A DNA stretch of 64,000 nucleotides. Origin: Blattamonas nauphoetae (Eukaryota > Preaxostyla > Oxymonadida). Positions 1 to 14,100 of the stretch are shown one piece after another; within the stretch, counting starts at the first letter, position 1, and each line of letters begins with the position of its first letter. The position numbers were made by a program, and so were the translations under genes. Where the stretch lies: the NCBI GenBank assembly GCA_033064195.1, contig JARBJD010000069.1, positions 124,001-188,000 on the forward strand, given 5' to 3'. The notes below the pieces were generated by a model. It searched no databases. It was not told where the DNA came from and saw only the letters and a list, made by a program, of their open reading frames with translations.

Positions 1-3000
1 TCAACACTTCGTATTTCCCTCCATATTCCAGTGAAGACGACGAGAACATCCCAATTTCCACTTTTCCAGACAACCCCACAACCACAATCTTCAGTTCCGT
101 TTCTTTCGAACTCACTTTGTCCTTCAGAATGAGACGATATTCTCCATCTGGGATGTTGGTCCCTGAAATCCACACTTCCACAGTCTTCGGGTCTCCCACT
201 TTCAGTGTGCACGACATCGACGTCAGTGATGCCTGCGAAGGAGTCTCGAACTCTCCTCCCTCAATCACTCCATCCTCATCTTCCGTCCCATTCGTCATCC
301 CAACAATCTTGTACGAATACGAAAACTTCAGTTCGCTTCCTTCTGATGAATGCAGTTGGAGAGCAGAGGACATTGCGTTTTTCGACGATGATTCGGCAAT
401 CACAACAAACGATGTGTTGTGAAGTGACGACGAAGGAGTTGAAGGAGAGCCAATCGGATGGCCAGACACCGAAACTCTGTAGAACTCTCCCAACACAAAT
501 CCCGATCCTGACACTGACACAACTGCCCCGTCTGGATCCTTGCGAGTGCACAACGCCGATGTCACTCGCACCGGGTCGCAAGGAACTGAAAATCGCACAC
601 ATTCATCCACAATCCATGACGTTGTGTCTGAAATCGTCAGCGACGTCACTTCGTATGTCTTACCATATTCAAGGCTCGGGTTGGTCACTTCGTAAACTTC
701 AATTGAAATCCCTTCCGTCCTGCTTTTGCTCGCGATCGTTGCTGAAGGAAGAGAAATCTCAGATCCAATCGTGCTTCCTAATGCATCCACTTCCAAAACT
801 TTCACTGACACCTTCTTTCCCATCGGCAGATTCTCTCCACAAATCACAACTTCCACGTGTGTCTTCAGATCGTCCGCTAGCACACACGACACTGATCGAA
901 CTCGAGCTGGTGCTTCTGGCACTTCCAATAATCGCTTTGTCGCATCTGTCGGTAGAGCAACTGTCAGCAAACTGCTCCACAGACTCAACACTTCGTATTT
1001 CCCTCCATATTCCATCACCGATGATGACGAGAACGTCCCAATTTCCACTTTTCCAGACAATCCCACAACCACAATCTTCAGTTCCATTTCTTGAGTGCTC
1101 ACTTTGTTCTTTAACACAAGCCGATACTCCCCATCTGGCAATTCTGACCCAACAATCCACACTTCCACTGTCTTCGGGTCTCCCACTTTCAGTGTGCACG
1201 AAATCGACGTCAGTGTCGGTGTGAAGCGAGTCGTGAATGATGGTGTGCCATCGATGATCCCTGCCTCTGACCCATTTGTGATTGCCGAGATCGAATACTT
1301 GCGACCGAACAGGAGTGAAGAGCCTGAAGTGGATGAGAGAGGAAGAGGAAGCGATTGGGCGTCGGTTGTCGATGATGCCACAACTGAGATGATTGTGTCG
1401 TGAATATCCAACGAATCTGGATCGGTGGATGGTGTTCCACTCAGAGTGAGTGTGTACGTTTCATCTTTCATAAATCCGCTCCCTGAAATCCAAACAACTG
1501 TTGCTGTTGGTTGATCTGTCGAACATCCCGCATTCTTCACTCGCACCGGCTCGCAAGGAACTGAAAACCGCACACATTCGTCCACAATCCATGACGTTGT
1601 GTCTGAAATCGTCAGCGACGTCACTTCGTATGTCTTACCATATTCAAGGCTCGGGTTGGTCACTTCGTAAACTTCAATTGAAATCTCTTCCGTCCTGCTT
1701 TTGCTCGCGATCGTTGCTGAAGGAAGAGAAATCTCAGATCCAATCGTGCTTCCTAATGAATCCACTTCCAAAACTTTCACTGACACCTTCTTTCCCATCG
1801 GCAGATTCTCTCCACAAATCACAACTTCCACGTGTGTCTTCAGATCGTCCGCTAGCACACACGACACTGATCGAACTCGAGCTGGTGCTTCTGGCACTTC
1901 CAATAATCGCTTTGTCGCATCTGTTGGCAGAGCAACTGTCAGCAAACTGCTCCACAGACTCAACACTTCGTATTTCCCTCCATATTCCAGTGAAGACGAC
2001 GAGAACATCCCAATTTCCACTTTTCCAGACAACCCCACAACCACAATCTTCAGTTCCGTTTCTTTCGAACTCACTTTGTCCTTCAGAATGAGACGATATT
2101 CTCCATCTGGGATGTTGGTCCCTGAAATCCACACTTCCACTGTCTTCGGGTCGCCCACTTTCAGTGTGCACGACATCGACGTCAGTGATGCCTGCGAAGG
2201 AGTCTCGAACTGCCCTCCCTCAATCACTCCATCCTCATCTTCTGTCCCATTCGTCATCCCAACAATCTTGTACGAATACGAAAACTTCAGTTCGCTTCCT
2301 TCTGATGGATGCAGTTGGAGAGCAGAGGACATTGCGTTTTTCGACGATGATTCGGCAATCACAACAAACGATGTGTTGTGCAGTGACGACGAAGGAGTTG
2401 AAGGAGAGCCAATCGGATGGCCAGACACCGAAACTCTGTAGAACTCTCCCAACACAAATCCAGATCCTGACACTGACACTACGGCCCCGTCTGCATCCTT
2501 GCGAGTGCACAACGCCGATGTCACTCGCACCGGCTCGCAAGGAACTGAAAATCGCACACTCTCATCCACAATCCATGACGTTGTCTCGGAAATCGTCAGC
2601 GAAGTCAGTTCGTATGTCTTTCCATACTCAACACACATCTCATCAGCGTCGTAAACTTCAATTGAAATCTCTTCCGTCCTGCTTTTGCTCGCGATCGTTG
2701 CTGAAGGAAGTCCAATCTCAGATCCAATCGTGCTTCCTAATGAATCCACTTCCAAAACTTTCACTGACAGCTTCTTTCCCATCGGCAGATTCTCTCCACA
2801 AATCACAACTTCCACGTGTGTTTTCAAATCTTCCGCAAGCACACACGACACCGATGTCACTCGAGCTGGTGCTTGTGGCACTTCCAACAATCGCTTTGTC
2901 GCATCTGTCGGCAGAGCAACTGCCACCGAACTGGTCCACAGACTCAACACTTCGTATTCAGCCCCATACTCCAGCGTAGATGACGAAAATATCTCAACTT

Positions 3001-4490
3001 CCACTTTTCCTTCTGAGTCCACAATCTCAATCTTCAGTTCCGTTTCTTTCGAGCTCACTATGTTCTTCAAAACCAGACGATATAGGCCATCAGGGATGTC
3101 CGACCCTGAAATCGAGATTTCTGCCGTCTTCGCGTCTCCCACTTTCAGTTTGCACGACAGTGATGTCAGTGTTGGTGTGGAGCGAGTCGTGAATGATGGC
3201 TTGCCATCGATGATCCCTGCCTCTGACCCATTTGTGATCCCTGTGATTGTGTACTTGTGGTCAAATAGGAGTGAAGAAGATGGAGTGGACGAGAGAGGAA
3301 GAGCAGCAGATTTCGCGTCGGTTGACGATGATGCCACAACTGAGATCGATGTGTCGTGAACATCCGTCGAAGCTGGATCGGCGGTGAGTTTTCCACTCAG
3401 AGTGAGTGTGTACGTCTCATCTTTCATAAATCCGCTCCCTGAAATCCAAACAACTGTTGTTGTTGGTTGATCTGTCGAACATCCCGCATTCTTCACTCGC
3501 ACCGGCTCGCAAGGAACTGAAAACCGCACACATTCGTCCACAATCCATGACGTTGTGTCTGAAATCGTCAGCGACGTCACTTCGTATGTCTTACCATATT
3601 CAAGGCTCGGGTTGGTCACTTCGTAAACTTCAATTGAAATCCCTTCCGTCCTGCTTTTGCTCGCGATCGTTGCTGAAGGAAGTCCAATCTCAGATCCAAT
3701 CGTGCTTCCTAATGAATCCACTTCCAAAACTTTCACTGACACCTTCTTTCCCATCGGCAGATTCTCTCCACAAATCACAACTTCCACGTGTGTCTTCAGA
3801 TCGTCCGCTAGCACACACGACACTGATCGAACTCGAGCTGGTGCTTCTGGCACTTCCAACAAACGCTTTGTCGCATCTGTCGGTAGAGCAACTGTCAGCA
3901 AACTGCTCCACAGACTCAACACTTCGTATTTCGCTCCATACTCCAGTGGAGAAGACGAAAACACTTCAATTTCCAACTTTCCACTTGAGTCCACAATCTT
4001 CATCGGCAGCTCTGTCTCTTTCGTGCTCACGGTGTTCTTCAGCACGAGGTTGTACAGGCCATCAGGGATGTCGGACCCTGAAATCGACACTTCCGCTGTC
4101 TTCGCATCTCCCACTTTCAGTTTGCACGACAGTGATGTCAGTGTTGGTGTGGAGCGAGTCGTGAATGATGGTGTGCCATCGATGATCCCTGCCTCTGACC
4201 CATTTGTGATCGCTGTGATTGTGTACTTGTGGTCAAACAGGAGTGAAGAAGATGGAGTGGACGAGAGAGGAAGAGCAGCAGATTTCGCGTCGGTTGACGA
4301 TGATGCCACAACTGAGATCGATGTGTCGTGAACATCCGACGAATCTGGATCGGTGGATGGTCTTCCACACAGAGTGAGTGTGTACGTCTCATTCTGAATC
4401 AATCCGCTCCCTGAAATCCAAACAATTGTTGTGGTTGGTGGATCTGTCGAACATCCCGCATTCTTCACTCGAACTGGCTCCATCGGCATT
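1..4490. repeat. Tandem ~978-bp coding repeats, four or more copies
   Basis: The phrase CAACACTTCGTATT recurs with a spacing near 978 bp (about positions 2, 983, 1961, 2940 and 3918). Each unit encodes about 326 residues made of three related ~108-residue modules; each module begins with a V..xSC.L segment and continues V.V.I.G.NLP.G. Bases 1-540 and 1960-2500 are nearly identical, so some units duplicated very recently, while others have drifted. The right paralogue holds about one comparable unit near 10,500-11,700. Expansion is continuing towards the left edge, so the true copy number is unknown. Confidence 0.9.
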
Positions 4491-7116
4491 TTCAACAGGA
4501 TTGGAGAGAATTGAATCGGATAATCTCCAACCCTGTTTTAGCTGACACATCAATAACTTCGTATTCCTCCCCAAATTCAATCAAGTTCTTCCATCCTTCC
4601 ACATTTCCGTTCGATGGATACAGCTTCACTGTCTGGTCAGCAAGAAGTCCGCTGTTGTCTGTTGTCAATTTAATCACAATTTCTTCGCCTCCATCCTTTG
4701 GTTTTATCGTGATTTCGTAAACTTGGTTGGCTTTCAGAAGTTGAGATGAGAACGATAATGTCACTTCGGTATTTGTTGGATTCAGTTCACTCACTTCGAT
4801 GTTGGTCAGACGAGCTGCCAAAGGAATTGTGAAATAAAGTGGCGATGGGATTGAGACCACAATCGATGCATCGTTCTTCTTCTTTCCACTCATGATCATA
4901 AACATTTGATTCTCCATCCATCCCGAACTCTCCAATCACTCCCAAGTCAATTGTAGCTTGGTTATCGGAGAATGATGCTTCGAGTATCGATCCATTCTGA
5001 AGTGTCAACTTGAATGGCTCATCCACCAAATCTGACCCCTCCACAATCAACAATGCGTGAGTGTTAGTGTTGTCCAGAATACACTTTGCTGATGTCAATG
5101 TGGGAGACTTGATGAACACATCAGAAAATGAGAAAGCATGGTTGGGGAGAGAAGCAGCGACGAGTTTGTAGTCTTCGAGAGGAAGTTGGAGCAGGTCAGT
5201 CTCTCCAATGCTCGCTGTGCATCGCCCACTCTTCGATGATTGAACTGAGAACAACAACACTCGACCAATGTTTGGTGCCTTTGTTGCATCTGTCCGAGCT
5301 GTCCCTTTCGAGTTCGAAACCAAAACAAGAAGGGTTCCTTTCACAGTTTTGTCCAATTTCACAACAATCTCTGTTGTTGTCGAAGTTGCTGGTTCATTGA
5401 TCAGTGACAGGATTGTTGAGGTCTCAGTGGGATCTGGCAGAACATCATCCTCCGTAAGGTTCGGTGGCCAAAGTCGATACGTTTTTGGGGCTGACGTAGA
5501 ATCGCAGTTAGACACAGTTGAGAGGGAGATTGTTGGGGATGATTGAAAGAAGTATATATCCGGTCCAAATCCTTTCGCAGCCACACATTCTCGAAAGCTG
5601 ACAGAAGCGAACAGGATGTACGAACATTCAAATAACGACAGAGCTCCGCCTCCCCCATATTTCGTATCGGACGTCGTACAATTCCTGAAGAGACAGTTGG
5701 AGAAAGAAAGGTTTGATGTTGGATCCGTAGGATAGTAGATAATTCCTGCACCTCCTTCTTTTTTGGATCGAGAATCGAGAAACACGCAGTCAGAAATGGA
5801 GAGTGTCTTCGGATACCAAATATCGAATGATCCTGCATCACCTAAATCGGTTGAACAGTTGACGAAGGACGACGAAGAGATGATAAGCGGTTGTGGCACT
5901 TCGCGTGACTCGACGAAAGTTACGGCTCCAGCACCGAGCTGTGAAAAGCAGGAATCGAATGAACATGATTCAATCTCCATAGCTGCTAAGATTTGGTAGT
6001 AATAGATGGCTGCTCCAGAACCTGAATAGAGTTTGCATCCCTTGAAGGTGCAGAGGGTGAAGAGGTGGAGAGTGTCGGCTGTTGTGAGTTTTGTCTGAGC
6101 TTTGTAATGCTGATTGGTATATTCTGTCGTTGATGTCGTGCAGTGTGTGAAGGATGTGTTCGAGCAAAGAACGGATCCTCCCAAATTCAGGTCGCGAATC
6201 CCAGTTCCACAAAGATGGTTTGTGCAAAGAGAAACACAACTCGCAATCATCTTTTGCGAAACTGACCAAGAATTCCCAAAATCACTTCCTCCTTCCTTCT
6301 CATCGACATCGACACTTCCACTTCCAGAGGAGCTTGTCGTGTTCAAAAGCAATGACGACGACAGTGTTGTCGTCATCGAACAACCATCCGTCACAGTTTG
6401 TCCCAATCCACAAAAATCAAACAGCGCTCCACTTCCACCAATCAGACAAGCATCACAAACTGAAATCTCACTTCCCGTCACCAACACTTCCATTCTGAGC
6501 CAACATGATTCCTGATTGTGTGTCGTCCAAGAATCAGACGTTTCGAGGCTCGTCAGAGGCAGAAGCGATGGGAAACACGATGAAGTGTGCGAGCAGTCAA
6601 TAATTGTGATCGAACTGCTTTCCCCGAATCTCCTCCAACAATCACAAAAGGCGTCCGGTCCGAGTTCGATATCACCCGACTCTCCCCAATCATCACATCC
6701 GACGCTGATATTGTTGCGATTGACGAACCAGCTGATCCACATTCGAATGTCAGTTCCGACATCCAAATTGTCGAGTTCGAGATTCGGAAAAGTTGATTCC
6801 GCCTGTCTTCCTTTTCATCTGTAAAATCGTTCGGAACGAAGTGTTCCGAGAAATCTTCATCGTTCGTGGTCGATGATGGAAAGATTGCTGATTGCTTTCC
6901 AATCATATTCATGGTCGAGGATGTGATGTCAAAATTCGACACGTGATATCGGCCATTTGGAAGCACTATGTCTGGTTTGGTGCCGAGTGCATTGATATTT
7001 CGAGTGGTTCCTTGCTGGGAGAGGAATGTGTTCAACGGGAGCAGTGTTGGGGAGGGAATTTGATGATGCGTCTTCGAGATGGTCAGGAGGATATGTAGGA
7101 GGCAGATAAATCGCAT
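1..7116 (-). pseudogene. Giant secreted beta-helix/Ig-like repeat surface protein, left paralogue (runs off window, frame-broken)
   Basis: The start is set by homology to the right paralogue: MRFICLLHILLTISK at 7116 matches MRLICILHLLLTISK at 14419, a signal peptide. The N-terminal ~750 codons are a Ser/Cys/Gly-rich parallel beta-helix (Pmp/pectin-lyase-like, recurring GGA and NC motifs). From about 4500 to the window edge follow Ig-like modules in ~978-bp tandem repeats, open to base 1. Against the paralogue I see three small deletions that change frame: 1 base near 6624, 2 bases near 4930, 1 base near 4527. The C-terminal membrane helix and kinase-like tail expected from the paralogue lie outside the window. 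Probably an adhesin or receptor on the cell surface. It could be a decayed copy, or a live gene with assembly indels; the family assignment is firm, the status is not. Confidence 0.75.
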
Positions 7117-7475
7117 TGTTTCGTCGAAAAGTGGCCCAAAATACGTACAGAAACAGACAACATTGGTGTTTTTCAGAATATTAGGGCTGTACAAACGATA
7201 AGGTGACTTGAGTTGTGTCATGTCTCCGACAGCGGTACAGAAAACAGGATTCCTGTCTGGAATCATCAAATAATGCTTCTTTTGTCAACTCCTAGCAAAT
7301 GGAGCACAGTGAAGTTGGTTGGGAAATCCCTGAGGGAACAATTCATCGCAGAATTCTGACTGTGTTCAGAAGCCCGGTTCGACAGAGGTTGTAGTGGTTT
7401 TGTAATAACAGTCGGGATGTCTGAATCCACTACGTCTCTGAGCGTTATTGTTGGAACTGGTTGAGATCGAAAGGA
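7117..7475. repeat. Duplicated 5' flank of surface-protein genes (left copy)
   Basis: About 350 bp just upstream of the left surface gene matches the sequence upstream of the right one (14420-14790), including CAGAATATTAGGGCTGTACA, TCTGGAATCATCAAAT and CTACGTCTCTGAGCG. Because it lies outside the open frame, this shows that the duplication unit included the promoter region. It probably holds shared regulatory sequence. No convincing TATA box was identified. Confidence 0.75.
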
Positions 7476-8121
7476 AAGCTGCGAATGAACTAAAATTATG
7501 GTTTTCTCTCATCCAGATCGATCCAAAATGAAGATTCTGAAGTGGAAATGACTGTCATGAGAGATGGAGAGGTGAGTGATGTGCCAGAGTTGAGGAAAGT
7601 TGACTCTGATCAACAAAACAGTCGAACCATCCAAAGCCAGCAGCCAGGATGAAGAACACAGCAACACGAAAGAGAAGAACAATCTCGATCATCGAAAAGA
7701 AGAAACAAAACAAGACAGTTCCAAACAAAGAATGACCATCCTCCACTCAAACCGAAAAGAATGATTCTGTTGTGGAACTGTGTGAATGAGTGATGGTGTG
7801 AACGAAATTGAGCGTGAGGTGGTATTTGAGACGAAGGCCCGTATTTCAAGTAGCTGCAGTGAACGTTTCGTGATGTGAAATGTCTCCAGTCAAGCGTACT
7901 AAATCAAGAAGACCATCCAATGTGATCGTTGAGAGTGGAGACAAGTGAACCAATTCGAGAGGTGGCGACATGAAACCGAATGTTTATTGAATGCGATGAA
8001 ATATGTGGCGATAGTGGGTGAATGTATGAATGAAGATGAAAAACAGAGAGTCGGAAATGAAGATGGTGTCCAATGAAGAAGAACTTGGTTTGCCTCAGAG
8101 TGAAATGAGTGGATTGAAGTG
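7476..8121. other. Intergenic spacer between the two surface-protein paralogues
   Basis: About 650 bp between the duplicated flank of the left gene and the stop codon of the right gene. Short open frames here have no family resemblance, and I see no RNA gene or transposon end. It must hold the 3' end signals of the right gene. Confidence 0.5.
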
Positions 8122-11100
8122 TCATCCAATCTTTGATACCACTGTCCCTCCCTTCTCGTTTGATGGGTGTGGATTGGTGTTCAGTTCGTTCAGTTGGGAC
8201 AGAACTGTTTTCAGTGTTGGGCGTTGTGATGGATCTAGTGAGAGGCAAGGAAGGATGATCGTCTCCATCGACTCACTCACTTTCTCCATCAGAGGCTTCT
8301 CATCGGAAGTCAGTCGACGCTGAGCTGTCGCTCCATCCACTTCCCCGAATGGCACAGAACCAGTCTCGATTTCCCACAAGACAAGGCCAAGACTAAAAAC
8401 TGCCCCGTGGTCAGCATTCTCCTTCGTCAGTTTCCAACCCTCCTGCAACACTTCTGGCGCCATCCATCGCTGGCCATCTTCCGATGTCTTCTTCCCTTCT
8501 TCAACAATTCCACTCTCACCCACAACACTCTGCATCTCCCGCGTCTTCAGACTCACTCGATCGTTCTGGTCGAACAGAACCCAGTGCGGTGACAGGTGAG
8601 TCAACACATCAGCAATCACTTTCATCTCCACAAAACCAGCAAGTCCTTTTGCGATCGCCTGACTCACTTTTCGCTTCTCCACAAATCGAGTCGAGTGAGG
8701 ATTGTGAAGAGCGTTGAACAGCGTGTCTGTCTCCAATGCCACTGAGCGCTCCAAGCTCTCGTTGCACACAATCACTTCCAAATACGATTGTGCTGGTGGA
8801 ATCCCTTCCTCATTCGCAAATCTAGTCTTTCCAAATAAAGTGTCTTGTTTTTCATTTTTCGAGGGAAGTGATGAGAGTGCGCTGTTCGGCGGGTTTGTGA
8901 TTGGATCGTTCTCTTCCATTTTCTCATCGAATTCAACTTGTGCTGGTGACATTTCTTCATTTTTCAAAAGGTCTTTGCGAGGTGAGTGTTGCTTTCGACG
9001 CAAACAGACACACACAACAATCACCAGTGAAACAAGAAGCGCACACGACACACAGATCAGAACAGGAATCCACCATTTTGATTCCGTTCCTCCAAGCGAT
9101 TTGTTTCCTGATCCCAATCCAGTCACAACCATCCAATTCGATGTTCGAACTCCATTTCCAAACACAAGACGACCTCGCCATTCCATCTTCTTGTTCAGTT
9201 TCCCAACTTCCGATTCTGGGAAAGGAACAATGATCTCCGTTTCGTTCCAAAGTGTCGCTGCTGATGTTGAGAGCTCAAGAAGCTCGCTCTTTCCTTCGAT
9301 GCTCTTCGACGAGTCCCACTCAAACACTTCCAACGACAGTCCACACGGCATCAGTATCGTCCCAACCACTTTCACTCTCTGTTTTCCACTCTTGTCTGTC
9401 TCAACTGTCGATTCGGTCGAGTTCAGAGTTGGGACGAAAAGAGGCGACGCGATGAGTGATTCTCTTCCGTCGATTGTGCATTCGTTCGCATCAATCCACA
9501 TCGAATCTGTCTCGTCCATTGTTTGTTTGTCGATCGAGATTGTTCCTTCTCCCTCGCAGTGAATATTCTGTCGAGCAGAGGGGAAGTCAGCGATCGATGG
9601 TCCGTTTTGAGAGAACACTCCAGCTGTCAGTTTCAGCTTCCCTCCCTTCATCCAGAGCGCTCCAACCACAATTTCCTTCATTGCCACACCATTCAGCTCA
9701 GTGTCTGTCTCAATCAGCTCAATCAATCCACTCGACCATCCACAAATCGACACATCTTCGCTGTTCAACTCGCTTTGTCGTGTTCCTGAAATCGAACAGT
9801 ATTGAATCACAACTGTCCCTTTCAACGCTGACACTAGTTTGAATGTCGAGACTGACAAGTCGGCTGTGATTGTGAGCAGTGTCAGTCTACACAGTCCTCC
9901 CTCCTCCACTGACACCAGCACTGAGATCGGTTGGGACGAGGATGGGCTGGCTCGAAGAGTGGCTGGCTTGGCTTGGAATGAAATCAAATTGAAGGTGACG
10001 CGATTGGTGACGATGAGAGGAGAAGAGAGGTCAGCAGAGTCCACAATTCGCATTGTGGTGTCCAAGATCCCGAGAGATGTCGCTGTTTTCCACGCTGATT
10101 TGATTGCAGTACATGTTTCGGGATCAGCTCCGCTCATCTCCATTCCGGCCCTCTCTTCATTCCCACAGACACGCAACGACAACTTCGATGGCTTCTGTGG
10201 CGTTGTGATGGTCGTTTCTGTGATTTGGATTGGCTTATTGTTCGAGTCTGTGAGTGATGTGATCTCAAATTCTGAACCAAATCCGAGAGAGCCACTCACT
10301 CCAAGTTCTATCACACCACTTCGACCAAACGATGACGAACTGAAAGACAGGTCGAAAGAGAACGAATTATTCAGTGCCAGCTTTCCAATTGTTCCAGTCG
10401 GCAGATTCGTTCCAGAAACTTCAATCACGATCGATGTGTTCAGTGAACTCACGAGAACAGTTTCAATTTTGGTGATCAGTGCTTCATCTCGCTTGATATT
10501 TGCTTGAGTCTCGAACTGCCCTCCCTCAATCACCCCATCCTCATCTTCCGTCCCATTCGTCATCCCAACTATCGTGTACGAATATGAAAACTTCAGTTCG
10601 CTTCCTTCCGATCCATCCAGCTGGAGAGGAGACGATGTCGCTTTTTTGGACGACGATGCAAGCACTACAAACGACGTGTTGTGCAGTGACGACAACGGAG
10701 TCGTGGGAATGCCAATCGGATGGCCAGACACCGAAACTCTGTAGAACTCTCCCAACACAAATCCCGATCCTGTCACTGACACAACTGCCCTGTCCGCATC
10801 CTTTCGAGTGCACAACGCCGAGATCACTCGCACCGGCTCGCATGGAACAGAGAACCGCACACACTCATCCAGAATCCATGAGGTTGTCTCAGAAATCATC
10901 AGCGACGTCACTTCGTATGTCGATCCATACTTGAGACACGGTTCGGTCGCTTCGTAAACTTCAATCTCAATCGGTTCTGTGCTGGTTGTGGTGGCGATTG
11001 GTGTCGAAGCAAGGGCAATCTCAGACCCAATCAGACTTCCTGATGAATCCACTTCTTTCACTTTCACTGACAGCGTCTTTTCGATGGGCAGACTCTCTCC

Positions 11101-14100
11101 ACAAATCACAACTTCCACAAGCGTCTTCGTTGAACCACCAACCAAGCACGATGCTGACCGAACTCTGGCTGGTGCTCCTGGCATTTCCAACAATCGCTGT
11201 GTCGCATCTGTCGGCAGAGCAACTGTCATCGAACCGCTCCACAGACTCAACACTTCGTATTTCCCTCCATATTCCATCACCGATGATGAGAAGATTTCGA
11301 TTTCCAACGTTCCAGACGAGTCCACAATCGCAATTTTTACGTCGGTCTCTTTCGAGCTCACTATGTTCTTCAAAACCAGACGATATAGGCCATCTGGGAT
11401 GTCTGACCCAACAATCCACACTTCCACTGTCTTCGCGTCTCCCTCTTTCAGTTTGCACGAAAGATATGCCAGAGTTGGCGTGGAGCGAGTCGTGAATGAT
11501 GGCGTGCCATCGATCATCCCTGCCTCTGATCCATTTGTGATTGCCGAGATCATATACGTGCGACCAAACAGGAGTGAAGAGCCTGAAGTGGACGAGAGAG
11601 GAAGAGCAGCAGATTTCGCGTCGGTTGACGATGATGCCACAACTGAGATCGATGTGTCGTGAACATCCGACGAAAGTGGAGCGGTGGTGAGCTTTCCACT
11701 CAGAGTGAGGGTGTAGGTCTCATTCTGAATCAATCCGCTTCCTGAAATCCAAACAATTGTTTTTGTTGGTTGATCTGTCGAACATCCTGCTTTCTTCACT
11801 CGAACTGGCTCCATCGGCATTTTCAACAGGATTGGAGAGAACTGAATCGGATAATCCGTATCTCCTATTTTCGCAGACACATCAACCACTTCGTATTCCT
11901 CCCCAAATCCAATCGAATTCTTCCATCCTTCCACATTTCCGTTCGATGGATACAGCTTCACTGTTTCGTCAGCAAGAAGTCCGCTGTTGTCTGTTGTCAA
12001 CTTCATCACAACATCTCCACTTCCATCGTTCCTCTTCATCGTGATTTCGTAATCTTGGTTGGCTTTCAGAAGTCGAGATGAGAACGAAAGTGTCACTTCT
12101 GTCATTGCGTCGTTCAGACCACTCACTACAAAGTTGGAGAGTCGAGCCGCGAGTGGAATTGTGAAATCAAGCGTTGATGGGATTGAGACCACAATCGAGT
12201 CGTCGTTTTTCTTCCTTCCATTCAAAATCTGAAATACTTGATTTTCCATACATCCCAAACTCCCTCCAATCACTCCCAAATCAATCGTTGCTTTGTTATC
12301 GGAGAATGATGCCTTGATTATCCATCCATCCTGAAGAGTCAGCTCGAAGGTCGCATCCACCAAATCTGACCCTTCCACAATCAATAATGCGTGAGTGTGG
12401 CTTTCGTCCAGAACACATTTCGCAGATGTCAATGTGGGAGACTTGATGAACACATCAGAAAATGAAGATGTGATGACTTTGTAGTCTTCGAGAGGAAGTT
12501 GGAGCAGACCAGTCTCTCCAACGTTCGCAGTGCATTTTCCAATCCTCGATGATTCAATCGAAAACAACAACACTCGACCAATGTTGGGGGCCTTTCCAGC
12601 TGGCTGAACTGTCCCTTCCGAGTTCGAAACCAAAACAAGAAGCGATCCTGTCACTGCCTTGTCCAATGTCACAAGAATCTCTGCTGTCGTGGAGGTTGTT
12701 GATTGAACGATCAGTGATTGGATTGTTGGGGTTTCAGTTGGATTTGGCAGAACATCACCCACAGCAAGAGTTGTTGGGTGGATTCGAGTTATTTTTGGTG
12801 TTGACGTGGAAGTGCAGTGGGATACTGTTGAGAGCGTGACTATTGGGGATGACCCGTGGACATACAAATCATGTCCATTCCCTGTTGTTGCATAACATTC
12901 TCGAAAACCGAGAAAATCGAGTCGGATCGATGGACAGACGTCGAGAAAGAGAGCACCGCCCCTCCATTCGAATAGTCGAATGTCGTGCAATTCCTGAAGA
13001 GACAGTTGGACAATCCAGTGTTGGACAGTTCAGCATTCCAGTTGGCGACGTACACAGCACCTCCACAACAGCTTGTTCGAGAATCAACAAACACGGAGTC
13101 AGAGATAGTGAGTGTTTCCAGCTGTCTGAGAAATATGGATCCCCCAGAATTAATTGAGGACGAACACTTGACGAAGGATGACGAAGAGACGGTGAACGAC
13201 GATTGTTTGACTTGCTGGACGAAATAGATAGCTCCGCCAGCGCTATTCGGTGCAGAACACGATTCGTACGAACACGATTCAATCTTCAAATCGGCTTCGA
13301 TGTTGGTTATATGGATGGCACCTCCACTTAAAGTCGTCGAGCATCCCTTGAAAGTGCAGAGGGTGAAGAGGTGGAGGTGTCGGCTGTTGTGATTTTCCTC
13401 CAAGTTGCGTAATGCTCATTTGAGTATTCTGTCGTTGTTGTGCAGATTGTGAAGGATGTGTTCGAGCAAAGAACAGATCCGCCCAAATTCAGGTCGCGAA
13501 TCCCTGTTCCATAAAGATGGTTCGTGCAAGTTGAAACACAACTCGCAATCATCTTTTGACAAACTGACTCCGAATTGCTCGATTCGCTTCCTCCATCATT
13601 CACATCGACGTCATCTCTTCCACTTCCAGAGGAGCTCGTCGTGTTCAAAAGCAATGACGACGACAGTGTTGTCGTCATCGAACAACCATCCGTCACAGTT
13701 TGTCCCAATCCACAAAAATCAAACAGCGCTCCACTTCCACCAATCAGACAAGCATCACAAACTGAAATCCCACTTCCCGTCACAAACACTTCTGTTCCGA
13801 GCCAGTGTAATTCCGAATTGTGTGTCGTCCAAGAATCAGTCGTTTCGAGGCTCGTCAGAGGCAGAAGTGATGGGAAACACGATGAAGTGTGCGAGCACGC
13901 AATAATCGTGATCGAACTGCTGTTCCCCCAATCTCCTCCAACAATCACAAAAGGCGTCCGTTCAGAGTTCGAGATCACCCGACTTTCCCCAATCCGAACA
14001 CAAGATCCACAAATCGTTGCGATCGATGATCCAGCTGATCCACATTCGAATATCAGTTCCGACATCCAAATTGTCGAGTTCGAGATTCGGAAAAGTTGAT

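Noticed and set aside
117-4331. Many plus-strand open frames of 70-340 codons across the left surface gene
   Set aside because: They are antisense shadows of the repeat-coding minus strand, repeating at the same ~978-bp period; the minus reading gives the family-typical protein.
8714-11662. Long plus-strand frames opposite the right surface gene
   Set aside because: Antisense shadows of Ser-rich minus-strand coding sequence; no domain resemblance.
13328-13403. Short intron as the cause of the frame change in the right surface gene
   Set aside because: Base-by-base comparison with the left paralogue shows a one-base difference, not an inserted GT-AG segment.
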